DNA of 64,000 nt from assembly GCA_025331435.1 (NCBI GenBank), contig JAIWNI010000009.1:372001-436000 (forward strand), written 5' to 3'. Within the stretch, counting starts at the first letter, position 1, and the number at the start of each line of letters is the position of its first letter. Source of the DNA: Choanephora cucurbitarum (taxonomy: Eukaryota > Mucoromycota > Mucoromycetes > Mucorales > Choanephoraceae). Positions 1 to 10,749 of the stretch are shown piece by piece. Made by a program: the position numbers and the translations under genes. The notes beneath the pieces are model-generated. The model saw nothing but the letters and a program-made list of their open reading frames with translations. It did not search any database and was not told where the DNA came from.

Positions 1-474
1 CTTCTACCTCCCCTGTCGTTTGATCGAAGTGTCTCTCAAAAATCATCCCGAAGAATTAAGAACTTGGCATCTCTAATTTTTCTTCTTCTATTGACTCGTT
101 CTCAGCTTACATTATTTCCTTAGTGGAAAGCCATACTACTCCTTGGAACTGAAACCAACTATGCGAAAGCTTGACCCAAGATTCAGCTTTTCAATTGCAT
201 GTAAAGGAAAAGACAAGTCTGCTAAAAGATATAAACACTAAAAAAAGATCAGTTGAGTATTATTATATTATTGGTTGGCCGGCAACCATCATTTTCTATG
301 AATGTAACGATTCAGTTTGTACTAGGGAAGTTGAGGCTGCTCCTTTTTTTTATTAGATAACAAACGTAGATTAAAGGGTAAGATATAAATCAGCTCTTAC
401 TGCCAGCCTTCAGCATTTTGGTTTCTCAAAAAAAAAAAAAAGAAAAAAAGAAAAAGGGGTCCCATTAATGGTTA
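1..474. other. No gene recognised at the left edge
   Basis: AT-rich sequence with one 61-codon open frame that has no recognisable domain and no upstream promoter. A poly-A/AAAG tract lies at about 427-456. I see nothing supportable as a gene. The stretch ends at the TAA target site (475-477) of the transposon that follows. Confidence 0.5.
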
Positions 475-477
475 TAA

Positions 478-500
478 GAGCATCTCCAATGGACTTTCTA
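478..500 (+). repeat. Left terminal inverted repeat of the Harbinger element
   Basis: 23 bp beginning GAGCATCTCCAATGG. It is the exact reverse complement of 3299-3321 and is preceded by the TAA target-site copy at 475-477. Confidence 0.93.
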
Positions 501-839
501 TTTTTCAAAATTCCCTAAATATAGAAAGTCAAATAGAATATTGCAACTCCAATGGGAAAAAATCGACTCCTCAAATATAGAAATGTTCTAAAAAATATGA
601 AAAAATCCTCAAATTTGAGGATTTTTGAAATATTCCAAATTGACTTTCCAAATGAGAAAAATGGCTCTAAATTTTAATAAATATTTTGATTTATGCATAG
701 CTCATTGAAGAAAACCAACATCAATTGTACCATCCATAGTTAGTATATAACTGCCTTTACATTTTCTGATATTTTGTTACCTCTTTTTCTTCTTACAAAC
801 TTACTCTACCAAACTTCCATTAACAAATTCACACTAAAA

Positions 840-1748
840 ATGAGCCAAACACAAATCACAAACGACAACATTGTCAAATCAAGCGGTAGAGGCGAGGCCT
901 TCAGCAAGGAAGAAGACGTAGCAATTTGCAAAGCTTGGGCGGCCATCAGCCTCAATGGTATCACTGGTGCAGACCAAAAATCCACTCAGTTATGGGATAG
1001 AATTTTTGACATGTACACAAGGGCCCAACCAAACACCAAGCGTTCTTTGAGCTCGCTACAAAAGAGATGGACAATCATCTCCAAGGAAGTCACCTTGTAC
1101 TCTGGCTTCTACGGCCAAGCCGATCGAGAGGCTTCCAGTGGAACAAACGAAGTTGACAAAGTAAGCGTTTTTTTGTCCATGAATCACAGTTTGTCGTAAT
1201 TAAACTACTTTAATCAGATTGCCTTGGCAACGAGATACTATTTAGCCAATACCAAGAGCAAGAAGTCGGATTGGACTTTTGGGCACTGCTATGACTATCT
1301 GAAGCGGTTGCCTAAATGGTCATCCAACATCGAGAAAAAAGCAAGAGAGGCCTCGGAAGCAAGAAAGGGAAAAAGGAAGGCTACTCATGTCGAAACTGAG
1401 ACTCCTGAGGAAGAGAATCTTGAAGTCTTGGAAGTAGAGCAAGACCAAGTTGACGGGTTTGAAAGACCACGCGGTCGAAAGCAACAGAAGAAGCGGGAAT
1501 TCGCTAGACGTGAAATCGAAGCCGCAGAAGAGAGGGTAGAAAAGCGGTTTGCTGAATGGAAGGATATTCATTCCCGCACCCAAGCTCTTCTTGAAAGGGG
1601 TACAATTATTACACTTCTTTCTTTGGACTCCTTTGCACCTGAGATGCAAAGTGATCCTGAAAGGGCCAATGCTATTAGGTCACTTCAGGCCGAATACTAT
1701 GAAAGCCTGAAGAAAAATGTTGCATCTTCTTCTGAAAATGAACAATAA
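840..1748 (+). CDS. Harbinger accessory protein, Myb/SANT-like with NAM-associated C-terminus
   Basis: Two exons, 840-1160 and 1218-1748, with a 57-nt GT-AG intron in phase 0; 283 residues. The N-terminal third has the pattern of transposon Myb/trihelix proteins: an FSKEED start, tryptophans in AICKAW and LWDRI, and an LQKRW helix (residues about 15-80). The C-terminal half is a charged, coiled-coil-prone segment (REIEAAEERVEKRFAEW) like the NAM-associated region of plant PIF ORF1 proteins. In this family the Myb-like protein is needed with the transposase for binding the element ends and nuclear import (established for plant Ping/Pong-like elements). The start was chosen at MSQTQ rather than the upstream in-frame codon because the upstream leader is hydrophobic and AT-rich. 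Its stop lies 12 bp from the convergent transposase stop. Confidence 0.8.
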
Positions 1749-1760
1749 AAACCTTTTTTT

Positions 1761-3067
1761 TTAATTTTGTTGCTTCAACTTATAATCATAGCAAGTTTCT
1801 ATAAGATCATTCTTTAGATCGTCATGAATAGTTTTGCTTTGAATTATTTGTATTTTACGCACTCTGGTAGTAGTGGTAGTCGAGGGTGACTCTTCTACAA
1901 AAGAAGGCAGCACGGAAGGATCAAAGTCCAAATCGGAGTTGCTGGATCTTCTTTCTTCTACAATCATGTTGTGGACGATAACACAAGCTTTCATTATCAA
2001 ATGCTGATGATATTGGTCCCAGCTTCTAGCACCTTTGGTCAATATCTGAAACCTTCCCTGCAAAACACCAAAAGCGCGCTCAACATCTTTTCGTACTGCT
2101 TCTTGTCTAAAAGCAAAGTTGACAAGCTTTAATAGTAACAATGTAAGTTTTACAATGATATCAAACGCTTATTAAATTTGATACCTTACCTTTGGTGCAT
2201 TTGCTGGTGGATCTGAAATGGTGCCAATTAAAGTAGCCCATGATGGATAGATGCCATCAACAAGATAGTATCCCATGTTGTATCGGCGGCCATTAGCTTT
2301 GAATACAACTGGGCTGTTTGTATCAGCAATCCAATCATCGAAAAGGGTTGAATTGCTAAGAATATTGAGGTCATTTAATGAACCTGGCGATCCAAAGTTG
2401 TGATGCCAGATCCACAAATCATATGAAGCAACCGCTTCAAGCACCATAGTTGCCTTGCCCTTTCTATTGAGATATTGCCCCTTCCAAGAGGAAAGGACAG
2501 TTCTTCCACTCCCAGTGCATGCAGTCGAGAGAGCCGAGCATCCCATGAAAGCCTCTCATCTCTCCCCAAGCAAGAAGTCTTTTCACATCATCACTGTTAG
2601 GCTTTCTGAGATACTCGTCCCCAAAGCTTTTGATTACGGCCTTGAGGAAGCGAACAAAGTAATCAGCAGAACTGCTCTCTGACATACCAAAGTACTCATC
2701 CATAGCATCAAAGTCGTTACCTTTGGCAAGCAAGCGGATACCAGAAGCAACTTTTTGTCTGGTAGATGCTCCTGGTAGACCTCGAGCATCCTTGAGTAAA
2801 GCAAACTTGGCATCTGCTTCCAGGACGCCAGCTTCTATCCTCAAAAAGAGCTCTTTGGACATTCTGAAGCGTCTTTTGGAACAATTCTTCAGTGTATCGG
2901 CAATCATTGTTGAAGTAATCTTCATTTAATCTCTGGTCAAGTTCGACTCTATCACGGCGGATGAACCTTCTCCCAAAAACAGATCCGGTTCTCTCTGTGC
3001 AATCTTCTTCAAATTGTACTTTTTCTTTCATTGATAATACTTGTTTCCAAATTAAGGAAGTCTTCAC
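1761..3067 (-). pseudogene. Harbinger DDE transposase, broken by two frameshifts
   Basis: Reading leftward, three overlapping frames give one continuous PIF/Harbinger transposase: an N-terminal RRFIRRDRVE segment, then RRFRMSKELFLRI, then the catalytic domain with first Asp in GSLDCMHWEW, second Asp in PGSLNDLNIL and Glu in KDVERAFGVLQ. Each of the two frame changes is explained by one extra base in a short run: in the CCAAAA run after EELF (near 2885) and in the CCTTTCC run after MHWEWKNCP (near 2493). A genuine 78-nt intron at 2107-2184 joins NAPKVR to QEAVRKD. The frameshifts could be real decay or homopolymer assembly errors. Start codon uncertain; an ATG exists at 3067. Without the shifts the protein would be near the usual 400-440 residues. 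Confidence 0.85.
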
Positions 3068-3298
3068 CTATAGCTAAACTCATGTTTAAGAGGTCGCTGT
3101 AGCTTTTAAGTTGTCGGTTATTCATTTTAAAGGTTTGACTGTATTTCGCTTATGAGTGGAAGGAAAAAGATTGTACAATTTCAAAATTGATCATTCAAAT
3201 TTAGTCAGTCAGATTTGGAAAGTCCAGTTGGAATGAACAAAAATGAGGAATGCTATATTTAGTCGTTTCCTTTTTTGTAAATTATAGAAAGTCAGATT

Positions 3299-3321
3299 TA
3301 GAAAGTCCATTGGAGATGCTC
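3299..3321 (-). repeat. Right terminal inverted repeat of the Harbinger element
   Basis: 23 bp ending GGAGATGCTC, the exact inverse of 478-500, followed by the TAA target-site copy at 3322-3324. Similarity to the left end stops abruptly after the 23rd base. Confidence 0.93.
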
Positions 3322-3324
3322 TAA

Positions 3325-4980
3325 CATTCTAGTTTTTAACTCTGCTTTGAATAAAAAAAAATGATAATGTTCCTCATCGGTAGCTATATAATCGGTAGTT
3401 TGCACCGTTCTTCCGTCAAACTCAAGATGGATAAGAGTATGTTTATCTGCTTTCCCAATAACTACCATCCTCATAAAAGGAATATACAGAAGAAATCAAA
3501 CATTAGAAGATGTTTTATGACATATGAAAGCAAGAGCTTCAACAGTTTTACTCTGAACAACACCGTAGCCTGTATTATTCTATACCTAATCTGCTTGCAT
3601 TTAAAACCGAAAGAAAAAGTAAGGCAAAGCGGCATACTTCAAAGATATATTAATCAGTTAAATCGATTTTTATACAACATATACATGAGTTTGCTGTGAT
3701 GCCTGAAAAGAGAATTCAGACCAAATAGACAATCATATGCCAAACATCTAGGACAAGTAAGTGTGATAAGTCTGTTATACTCATGAAACAGTACTAACGT
3801 AATCTCACTTGGCGCCTCTCAAGCACCTATCTTTTTGAAAACTCGAAAAACGCAAAAAAAAAAAGAAACTGTCGACCGGCAAAACCGGTAAAGAAGAACC
3901 ATATCAATATGAGAAACAATGCCTTGTCGACGACTCAGTTTCTTTAGTGATTTGAGATTGGCAAAGTAGTCATCACAACACAAAAACTTAAGAGGAACGA
4001 AAACAAAGAGCTCTTTTTGTATGAAATTGACAGCATCTTCTAATGTGATAAGCACGAAGTGTAGGAATCTTGACAAAGTTATTGATCAGAAAGACAAAAT
4101 GGTTCGCTCCATCACAGAATACAACTGCGACTTAATTATGGGAGAAAGTTAAGTGCAACTCGAATTTGCAGTTGTTATTTCGGTGAAACTGTAAGTCAGC
4201 ATCAGAATGCCAAGGTAATTGAAGACAGTTGGAGCTGTCAAAAAGTATGGCGGATTTGCTCAATAGTCTCATAATATGTAACAAAAACAACTGTAGCATC
4301 TCTACTGTGAAATTTATTTTGCTAGACTAGCTTCAAATGAAGAGCCAAACTACAATGACATACAGAAAGTACAAATCAAAAGGAAAAGAGTTTAGTTATT
4401 GACATTTGAGAAACCGTAGGCTGACTACAACATTTTGCCTAGCATATGAAAAATTGATAAAATGCATCAAGCAGTTAAGTTCGAAAATGTTAGGCTTGAA
4501 GCTATAGAAAAAAGTGTGAAGGGGACTAGGAGAGTAAGACGTTCCCAAGTTTTAATCGATATATAGGATACAGCTAAAAGTGTAACTAAAAAATTCAAAG
4601 CAGTGAAAAAAGATCAAAGTTAGAAATCTCGTTGTCTGATCTCGAAGAAGCAGCTATTGAGGCTGTGCAAGCTGAATCAAAGAACAAAGCAGCTGTATGC
4701 TTTTACAATATTCATCAAAAGGCTATGAGTCGACAGTAGAAGAAATAGCTTTTGTGAACGGGCATACCACATTCAATTGTCGATATAGTTCAGCGAATGT
4801 ATTTCGATACAATTATCAAATTAAATTCGTTTCAATTTCTAGGCAGTTTAAGCTTACACAATTTTACGAAGCTTCAGGAAAAAAAGTGCGGAGTTTTCAA
4901 GTATTCAGTAAATCAAGACAAGTACATCTTTTGGAAATTTTTTTTTATCTCTCTCTCTTCTTCTCTTAAAAGGAACTTTG
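3325..4980. other. Intergenic, no gene recognised
   Basis: Between the Harbinger element and the queuine transferase gene I find only short unrelated open frames on both strands, with no domain, codon-bias or splice-site support. A short stretch at about 4630-4690 reads as an acidic, Ala/Glu-rich peptide but is bounded by stops. The last 30 bases before the next gene are CT-rich, as expected of a fungal promoter/5' UTR. Confidence 0.5.
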
Positions 4981-6531
4981 ATGCAAAAAATGGCTAGCGC
5001 AGTCAGTTTCAAGCTACAGGCAGCCGAAAATTCTGCTTCCGAAATAGTTCGTAGAGGAACACTTCAGTTTTCCAGAAAGAATAGAACTATTCAAACACCA
5101 GCCTGTATGACATATACCCTTCGTGGCTCTGTGCCTCACCTTGTTGCAGATAACTTAAAGCTCTTGCCTGTAGAGATTGCACAGGTAACTTTGGAGCAAT
5201 TGTAGGTCTTCTCGTGATTTGCAGGTCTTTGATGTATGTATTAAACTGATGCACTTTTCTCACTGACAGTTTAGAACAAAAGGAACCTTCTTCATTCAAA
5301 TATCCTCATGGTATTCACAAATATCTTCACCTTGAAGTAAGCAACCTCGTTTTGGTGTTATAAAACAACAGAAAAAGAAATACGAGTTTCGAATTCTAAA
5401 ATGATTTCAATAGAATTGCTTGATCTTTTGTGATATTCGCGATCCCCTCAAAATGTCACCTATATCCTTCAATACTGACAAATACTTATCTGTTGAAACC
5501 CATGGTGGTGTGCGTCAGGTTACACCTGATCTGTGGGGAAAAGCGATAAGTATCTATCGTCCTGATGTAGTAGCAGCTATGGCAGATGTTGTTACAGACA
5601 CTGAAGCAAGAGCAAAGCGTATTAAGAGATCAGTTGACAGATCGCTTCGTTGGTTGGATGAAAATCTGATTAAAGCTAAGGTAGGCGGCATCAATTCAAG
5701 TGAAACTACCAAGTTCAAACAGAATGGCTGACAAAGAATAAAATTTAAAAGGAACTAGATATTCCTGTGTTTGCACATGTCATGGGCTACAACAATGTTG
5801 AAGAACGTAGTCGATCTGCTAGCGCTACAGCAGAGCGTGATGTACAAGGTACGCAAAGGAACAAAAATTTTTGTTTAGTTTTTTCTTTCTTATTTGGCTA
5901 ATTGCAGTGATCAACAGGCTTCATCATTAATGTGTTGGATATGGACAAGAATGAACTAGGCAGACTAGTTCGAGCCTCGACCGATCAACTTCCCACAGAA
6001 AAACCTCGTATTGCTTATGGGCTAGCTACTCCTGAAGGCATTTTAGAGGGCGTCTCAAATGGTATTGACTTGTTTGATGGAAGCTATGCATACAAAGCCA
6101 CCGAGAAAGGACGTGCTATCATTTTCAAATTCGGTGAAGATCTGAAGGAAGCAAAGAGAGATTCTGATCAGCCTAAAACATTGAACTTATGGGACAGCCA
6201 GTTGGCACAATCTTTTGATGTCCTTGACTCTACTTGTGGATGTGATGCTTGTTCTCGACCTCATTCCAAAGCCTACATCCATCATTTGTTAAATGCTCAC
6301 GAAATGCTAGGTCCTCTCTTGCTGATGAGTCATAATGTCTACCAGTTAGATTATTTCATGAAGTCTATTCAAAAGAGTATTGAAAATGGTCGGTTTGAGC
6401 AAGATAAAGAAGCTTTTATGAAGCACTATAATCATTTGAAAGAAGGAGATGGTATAAAAGACCATGAAGACGAGCTGGATACTGAATGCCTAGGTGTCCA
6501 TTTGAAGAAAAAAAGAACTTTGTTACTTTAA
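4981..6531 (+). CDS. QTRT2: Queuine tRNA-ribosyltransferase accessory subunit 2
   Basis: Five exons: 4981-5201, 5270-5336, 5414-5680, 5752-5848, 5918-6531 (421 residues; an alternative ATG at 4990 gives 418). The protein follows the QTRT2/QTRTD1 family from end to end: an N-terminal ARRG-like start, TPACMTYTLRGSVPHL, KRSVDRSLRWLDE, EKPRIAYGLATPEGILEGVSNGIDLFD, and the C-terminal zinc site CGCDAC with HSKAYIHHLL and a final His in LLMSHN. In eukaryotes this subunit pairs with catalytic QTRT1 to exchange guanine-34 for queuine in GUN-anticodon tRNAs, at the mitochondrial outer membrane or in the cytosol. QTRT2 itself lacks the full catalytic set. Intron 1 uses GTAGGT; that choice restores the LEQ..FKYPHGIHK alignment. 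The gene converges on dihydroorotase, with 56 bp between stops. S. cerevisiae lacks this pathway while S. pombe has it. Confidence 0.9.
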
Positions 6532-6587
6532 GATACAATGTACATAGCAAATTAGATTTTTTTTTTGCCTTATTTTTTTTTAATTTA

Positions 6588-7704
6588 TTAAACAAAGTTT
6601 TCAGTTATCTTCCATCCAATATCTTTGCTAGCATAAAATGGAACCACAACACCCAATTCAGCATCTGTGCTTGAAATTTGGTAGCCTTGGGGAACAACTA
6701 CATTAGATTCTTTCACTAATGTAACCTTTTTATCTTCAAAGCCGGGCTTTTGAGAGAGACCATAAAACTTTCTACCAAAATGACAGGCAAAGTTCTCCAG
6801 TTTGTCTAAGCAATCAATTTCTTCAAAAATCTTGGCTAAATAAGGGAGAACTAAGGGACTGGTAAAGACACCAGCATTGGATCGAGGGCCCTCTTTAGTA
6901 GCAATAGGGTGAGGAGCAGAATCAGTGCCTAAGAAGAAACGAGGATGACCCTCTCTGACAACATCTCTTAAGGCATCGCGATCATGGGGAAACTTAGCAA
7001 CAGGCTTACAGAAATGATGAGCTTGGCCAGCCCAATCATCTACAATGAGCTGCAAATGGTGCACGGTGATTGTACATCCAACATTGTCGCCTAACCGCTT
7101 TACCATATCAACAGCAGCTTTTGTAGTGGCGTGCTCCAATACGATCTTCAAGTTAGGAAACGCATGATGAATCTTTTCAAGCTCGGGTAAGAATCTTTCT
7201 TCAGCATTCATTACACATATATCTTTGCTGGCGTCACTAGGAATCTCACCATGCAAGTTGAGAACAAGTCCTTCTTCTTCCATAGCTTTGAATACATGAT
7301 AATACAGTTCGTAGTTTTCAATGCCACTATCAGAGTTGGTGGTCACACCACGGGGATATGATTTAACACCTGCAATACCAGCCTTTGAAGCCTTACGGAC
7401 TTCTTCTACAGTAAGTTCAGGCGAAAGATATAGAGTCATGTAAAAGGTGACATCGGGAGCAAGTGCTTCAAGCTCAGATTTGTACTTGAGTGCTTGCTCT
7501 GTGTTTTTGATAGGTGGTTGTAGGTTTGGCTATTGCTTGTGAGCAAGTTGTTGTAAAAACCAATTCCGTTATGCTTACCATGATATAAGCAAGAGAGACA
7601 CCACCCTCCTCAACCTTGGGAGTCACCATGCGCATCATGTCGCCCTGGCGAAGATGCAAATGAAAATCGCAAGCTGGGGGAAGAGTAATAGTGTTGATAG
7701 ACAT
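6588..7704 (-). CDS. URA4: Dihydroorotase (pyrimidine biosynthesis)
   Basis: Two exons read leftward, 7704-7579 and 7529-6588, with a 49-nt intron; 355 residues, close to the 348 of the E. coli type. It catalyses reversible cyclisation of N-carbamoyl-aspartate to dihydroorotate, the third step of UMP synthesis. All metal-site residues of the class II (PyrC/Ura4) family are present: HLH at 15-17, the carbamylated lysine at about 98 (GVKSYPRG), His 135 (NLHGE), His 175 (LEHATT) and Asp 245 (GTDSAPH). The intron falls right after the conserved SLAYIM, and the next exon resumes with PNLQPP. In fungi this is a free-standing enzyme because the dihydroorotase domain of the CAD-like Ura2 protein is inactive. 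The 5' flank is CT/GA-rich with no clear TATA. Confidence 0.95.
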
Positions 7705-8257
7705 TTTTTGGGTGAAATAGAAGATAAAAAAGAGAGAGAGATTGAGATGGATAGATCGACTTTATGACAAAGCGACACGCCTCGGAGTATAAACATGTTG
7801 CTCATATCTATTCTTTTTTTAATTTCAGATTAAAACTTTAGATCAGTTGAACATGTCTGTCGCCACTGACTAGTACAAACGGTGGTTGAACTCTACCTTA
7901 TGAGTAGATTGCAGCCATTAATGCAACGGAAATAAACACAGTGAGAATGTTTTATCTCTCTAAATAGCAACAAGTACTATATTCTTTTCTTCTATCAAGG
8001 TGTTTAACGCAATATCCTCTCTTAGAAACAACTGACTGCCTTTAGATCTAGTATTCAGCGCTCTGCAAGTAGGCACAAATTCTATTACTTGATGTTTTTG
8101 TCGATAAGTGTATTGTTTTGATAAAGTTTGATTTGTTTTATTAGTTTACTAACGCTTGATGTTTTCAAAACCTGAGAACCCGATGCAGTCACTCTATGGC
8201 ATAACTAAAGCATAGCTAATTGTATGTCGTCTATATATATATATATAAAAAGATAAT
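7705..8257. other. Intergenic; promoter side of dihydroorotase
   Basis: AT-rich stretch between the dihydroorotase start and the end of the HEAT-repeat gene. It contains a TA dinucleotide run at about 8233-8246 close to the 3' end of the HEAT-repeat gene. No gene or other element recognised. Confidence 0.5.
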
Positions 8258-10066
8258 CTAAGCTTTGTGAAGAGAATAAACCAGTTGTTGTTTTTTCCCT
8301 ATAGTCTCTGCATTCATGTGGTCTTTCAAGTAAGGCTTTTCTAAGATAGACACTATACGCTTCGTCTCGCTTTCAGACAAGTTGATGAAAGTCAAGGTGC
8401 GCTCAAGAAACAATATGGCTGTTCTGACAGTCATATCACTCGGAAGCCCATCCGCTTCATTGATCAAACGCTTTTTGTCTAGTTTCAAGGTCAATGCTTC
8501 CAACAAGATTTCAGGTGATGGCAATCGATTAGCCAAAAGCGTGAGGATAGCATAAACTCGTTCTTGAATGTCAGTCTGATTTTCAGCAGTAGCAAATACT
8601 TGAAACAGGCATTGCATCAGTTTTTTTATACTTCTCACCAAGTCATCTACTGCCGCATATTCTAGCAGCAATTTAAGAGAGCAGAGACCAGTTTCCTGTC
8701 TAATTTGTACAAAACTAGTGCTTTGTTCTATCAGGTAAACAACACTTTTGTCATAGCACATATGTACTAGATGTTGAAGTCCTTTCAAGAGATGAAAGTT
8801 TAGGAAAATGCCAATCACAAAAAAGAAAGTTTTGTTCAGTATAACTTACCTATCTTTTCTGTTTCTTTCTCATCAGCAGGGAATGCATCAAGTACACCAG
8901 CATCAACCAAATCCTGTGTGCAACTCAAGCCCACTTTCAATAGGCTGTTTTTGCACGTTATCTGTACTGTAGACAATTCGTTCAATGTACCAGAGAGGAT
9001 GACTGGCAAAATGAGTTCGCCATATTGATATCTACTACGTGGATCCCATTCGCAAAGTAATTTGCCAAGCATGGAGAATAAGCTGTCAAGAACCAAAACA
9101 GAAGTGTCATAGACAAGATTAGGTATGATGGGTTGTCGATCTAAAACTGGCTCATATTCAAACAGTATATGCAGTCCTTTGGGTGATGCCATTAAGACTG
9201 CGCCTAATGTCTAATATTTTTCGCAAATGAAAGGTATGTATATATAATTAGTAATACGTTTCTAAATAGCCAAAAGCATTTTGACTGTTCCCTCCTTTAT
9301 TCTTTACCTTAATACCTGCTGCTCGAACAGAATTATGTTTATGAATTAAAAGAGGAATGATAATCCGAACCATTCTCTCACAAGCATAATCAGTGTACTT
9401 GGGATATTGGACGGCGTATAAAACAACCAAATTAGCCATCTGCTTCTGTACGTCAGCGAACTTATCCAAAACAGCAATCTCTACAATGTCCATCCACAAT
9501 TCACTTTGATCCGTGCTTATGTTTTCATCCATCTTTGTGATTAGCTTCATGCATAACTCAGCCCAAATCACTCGAATTTCTTCTGTTTCTTCTTTCCGTA
9601 ATCGTTCTTTGATTGCTGAAAGTAATTTGCAGACTATATCTTCAGTAATCTGGCCTCTTTGGCAGTTACAGACCAAGCTAAAATTGATGTTTGGAGTTGA
9701 ATATTGCAATTTTTCGGACAGTATTCGATGTTTTTCTTTACCTGTTCAAGACATTAACTGTTTGCTCTCGCACACTCTCTATTTCGCTTTCAGTTGAGAC
9801 CAGTAGATCATTTAGTAGATGTGCAAGCAATTCTGCAGAAATTATCGAAGCATCTTGGCATGCTTTGATTTTCTGTGTTTCTTTCTTCACAGCTTCAATG
9901 GCTCGTCGCTTGACAGGTCTATCTCGAGTGCTTGTGTCGGATAATGTAGAAAGGTGTGGATTAAGCGACTACAAGAGCAAGTCCATCATATCTGTGTTGG
10001 TTTCATAGTGCGAAGGTTCTTTCAGTCTTCACTTACTTCAACAAGATTCGTAGTAAAGGTTGACAT
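8258..10066 (-). CDS. DNAAF5: HEAT-repeat protein resembling dynein axonemal assembly factor 5 (HEATR2)
   Basis: Five exons read leftward: 10066-10037, 9968-9742, 9677-9308, 9210-8850, 8781-8258; 503 residues, no internal stop. Helical HEAT/ARM repeats fill the protein. The order of segments follows human DNAAF5: an LDKFADVQKQ repeat (like DPFPEVK), PLLIHKHNSVRAAGIKTLGAV (like PLMQTISHQHxKVRVAxIEAxGAV), LVYDTSVLVLDSL, RYQYGELILPVILSG, and a last third with LFQ and SPEILLEALT (like SPEVFLKLIL). DNAAF5 is a cytoplasmic factor that helps preassemble axonemal dynein arms in ciliated cells. This copy is shorter than the roughly 850-residue animal protein, lacking parts of both ends. It is odd in a fungus that should have no flagellum. 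An unrelated HEAT-repeat scaffold is the alternative; a profile search would decide. Confidence 0.65.
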
Positions 10067-10749
10067 AGTAGAAAAAAAAGAAAAAATTTACTTTAAAGTG
10101 AGAGAAAAACTTGCGGAGCAGCAATTATTTATGCAACCACTAACGAAGCCTTTTTTAATGAGAAAACGCTTTGTCTGCTCTACTGGGGGGGGGGGGAAGA
10201 CAGATGATATTGTACTTATAGGTTGGAATGCGTCATAGTATCGAACAGAAGGACAACTGATTAAAACAAACAAACATTCGTTTTTACTCACATTGAACCA
10301 ATGCACGTATTCATATGACAACTTGCTCCAAGTCCGGTATTATTTGGAAATGAAATAGGAGTCCGGTCTAAAAAGAAAAAGCAAGCAGAGGGAAAAAGGT
10401 AAAGATAAGTCCGGTTTAATTGAGATGATAGAAGATAAAGAATAAAACTACAAGAATAGACAACAAAAGTAACCGCCTTGCTTAGAAGCAGCCAAAGTAC
10501 ATATAAATATGCCCTTAGGCGCTACCTTATCCCCATATAGATAAATGAGGTCATAGGAATAAAGCCTTTCATAAGCGACTTTTTCCTTAAAGGTTAAATT
10601 TGCGCTTTTCAAAAAAAAAAAGAGAAAAGAAAATGGGAGATGATTAGGAGAGGGGCCAAAAAAAAAAATAATAGTTTGAAACGGTTATTACCATTTATTT
10701 TTCCTTCTTTTTTCTCTCCTTCTCTCTCTTTATTTTTCTTGAGAAAAAA
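10067..10749. other. Intergenic with a 12-G run
   Basis: Divergent promoter space between the HEAT-repeat gene and the oxysterol-binding protein gene. It holds an uninterrupted run of 12 G at 10185-10196, unusual in this AT-rich DNA, and a TATA-like ATATAAATA at about 10501. A long CT-rich tract precedes the downstream ATG (10696-10740), as in many strongly expressed fungal genes. Confidence 0.5.

Larger units (their letters stand above)
478..3321. mobile_element. PIF/Harbinger DNA transposon (2.84 kb)
   Basis: The two ends form perfect 23-bp terminal inverted repeats (478-500 and 3299-3321) starting GAGCATCTCC. They are flanked by a direct TAA on each side (475-477 and 3322-3324), the 3-bp TWA target duplication typical of PIF/Harbinger elements. 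Inside lie the two expected genes, arranged tail to tail: a Myb/SANT-type accessory protein on + and a DDE transposase on -. Short motifs of the type GACTTTCTA/TAGAAAGTC recur just inside both ends and may be transposase-binding subterminal repeats (inference). The accessory gene is open. The transposase carries two single-base frameshifts, so this copy is probably not autonomous. The conserved TIRs and TSD suggest a fairly young insertion. Confidence 0.92.

Noticed and set aside
4600..4997. Short frames including an Ala/Glu-rich peptide upstream of QTRT2
   Set aside because: Bounded by stops, no splice sites that extend them, no family resemblance; probably chance or a very old fragment.
10185..10196. 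Run of 12 G as a possible G-quadruplex element
   Set aside because: Single homopolymer without further G-runs nearby; could be an assembly artefact, so only noted within the intergenic entry.
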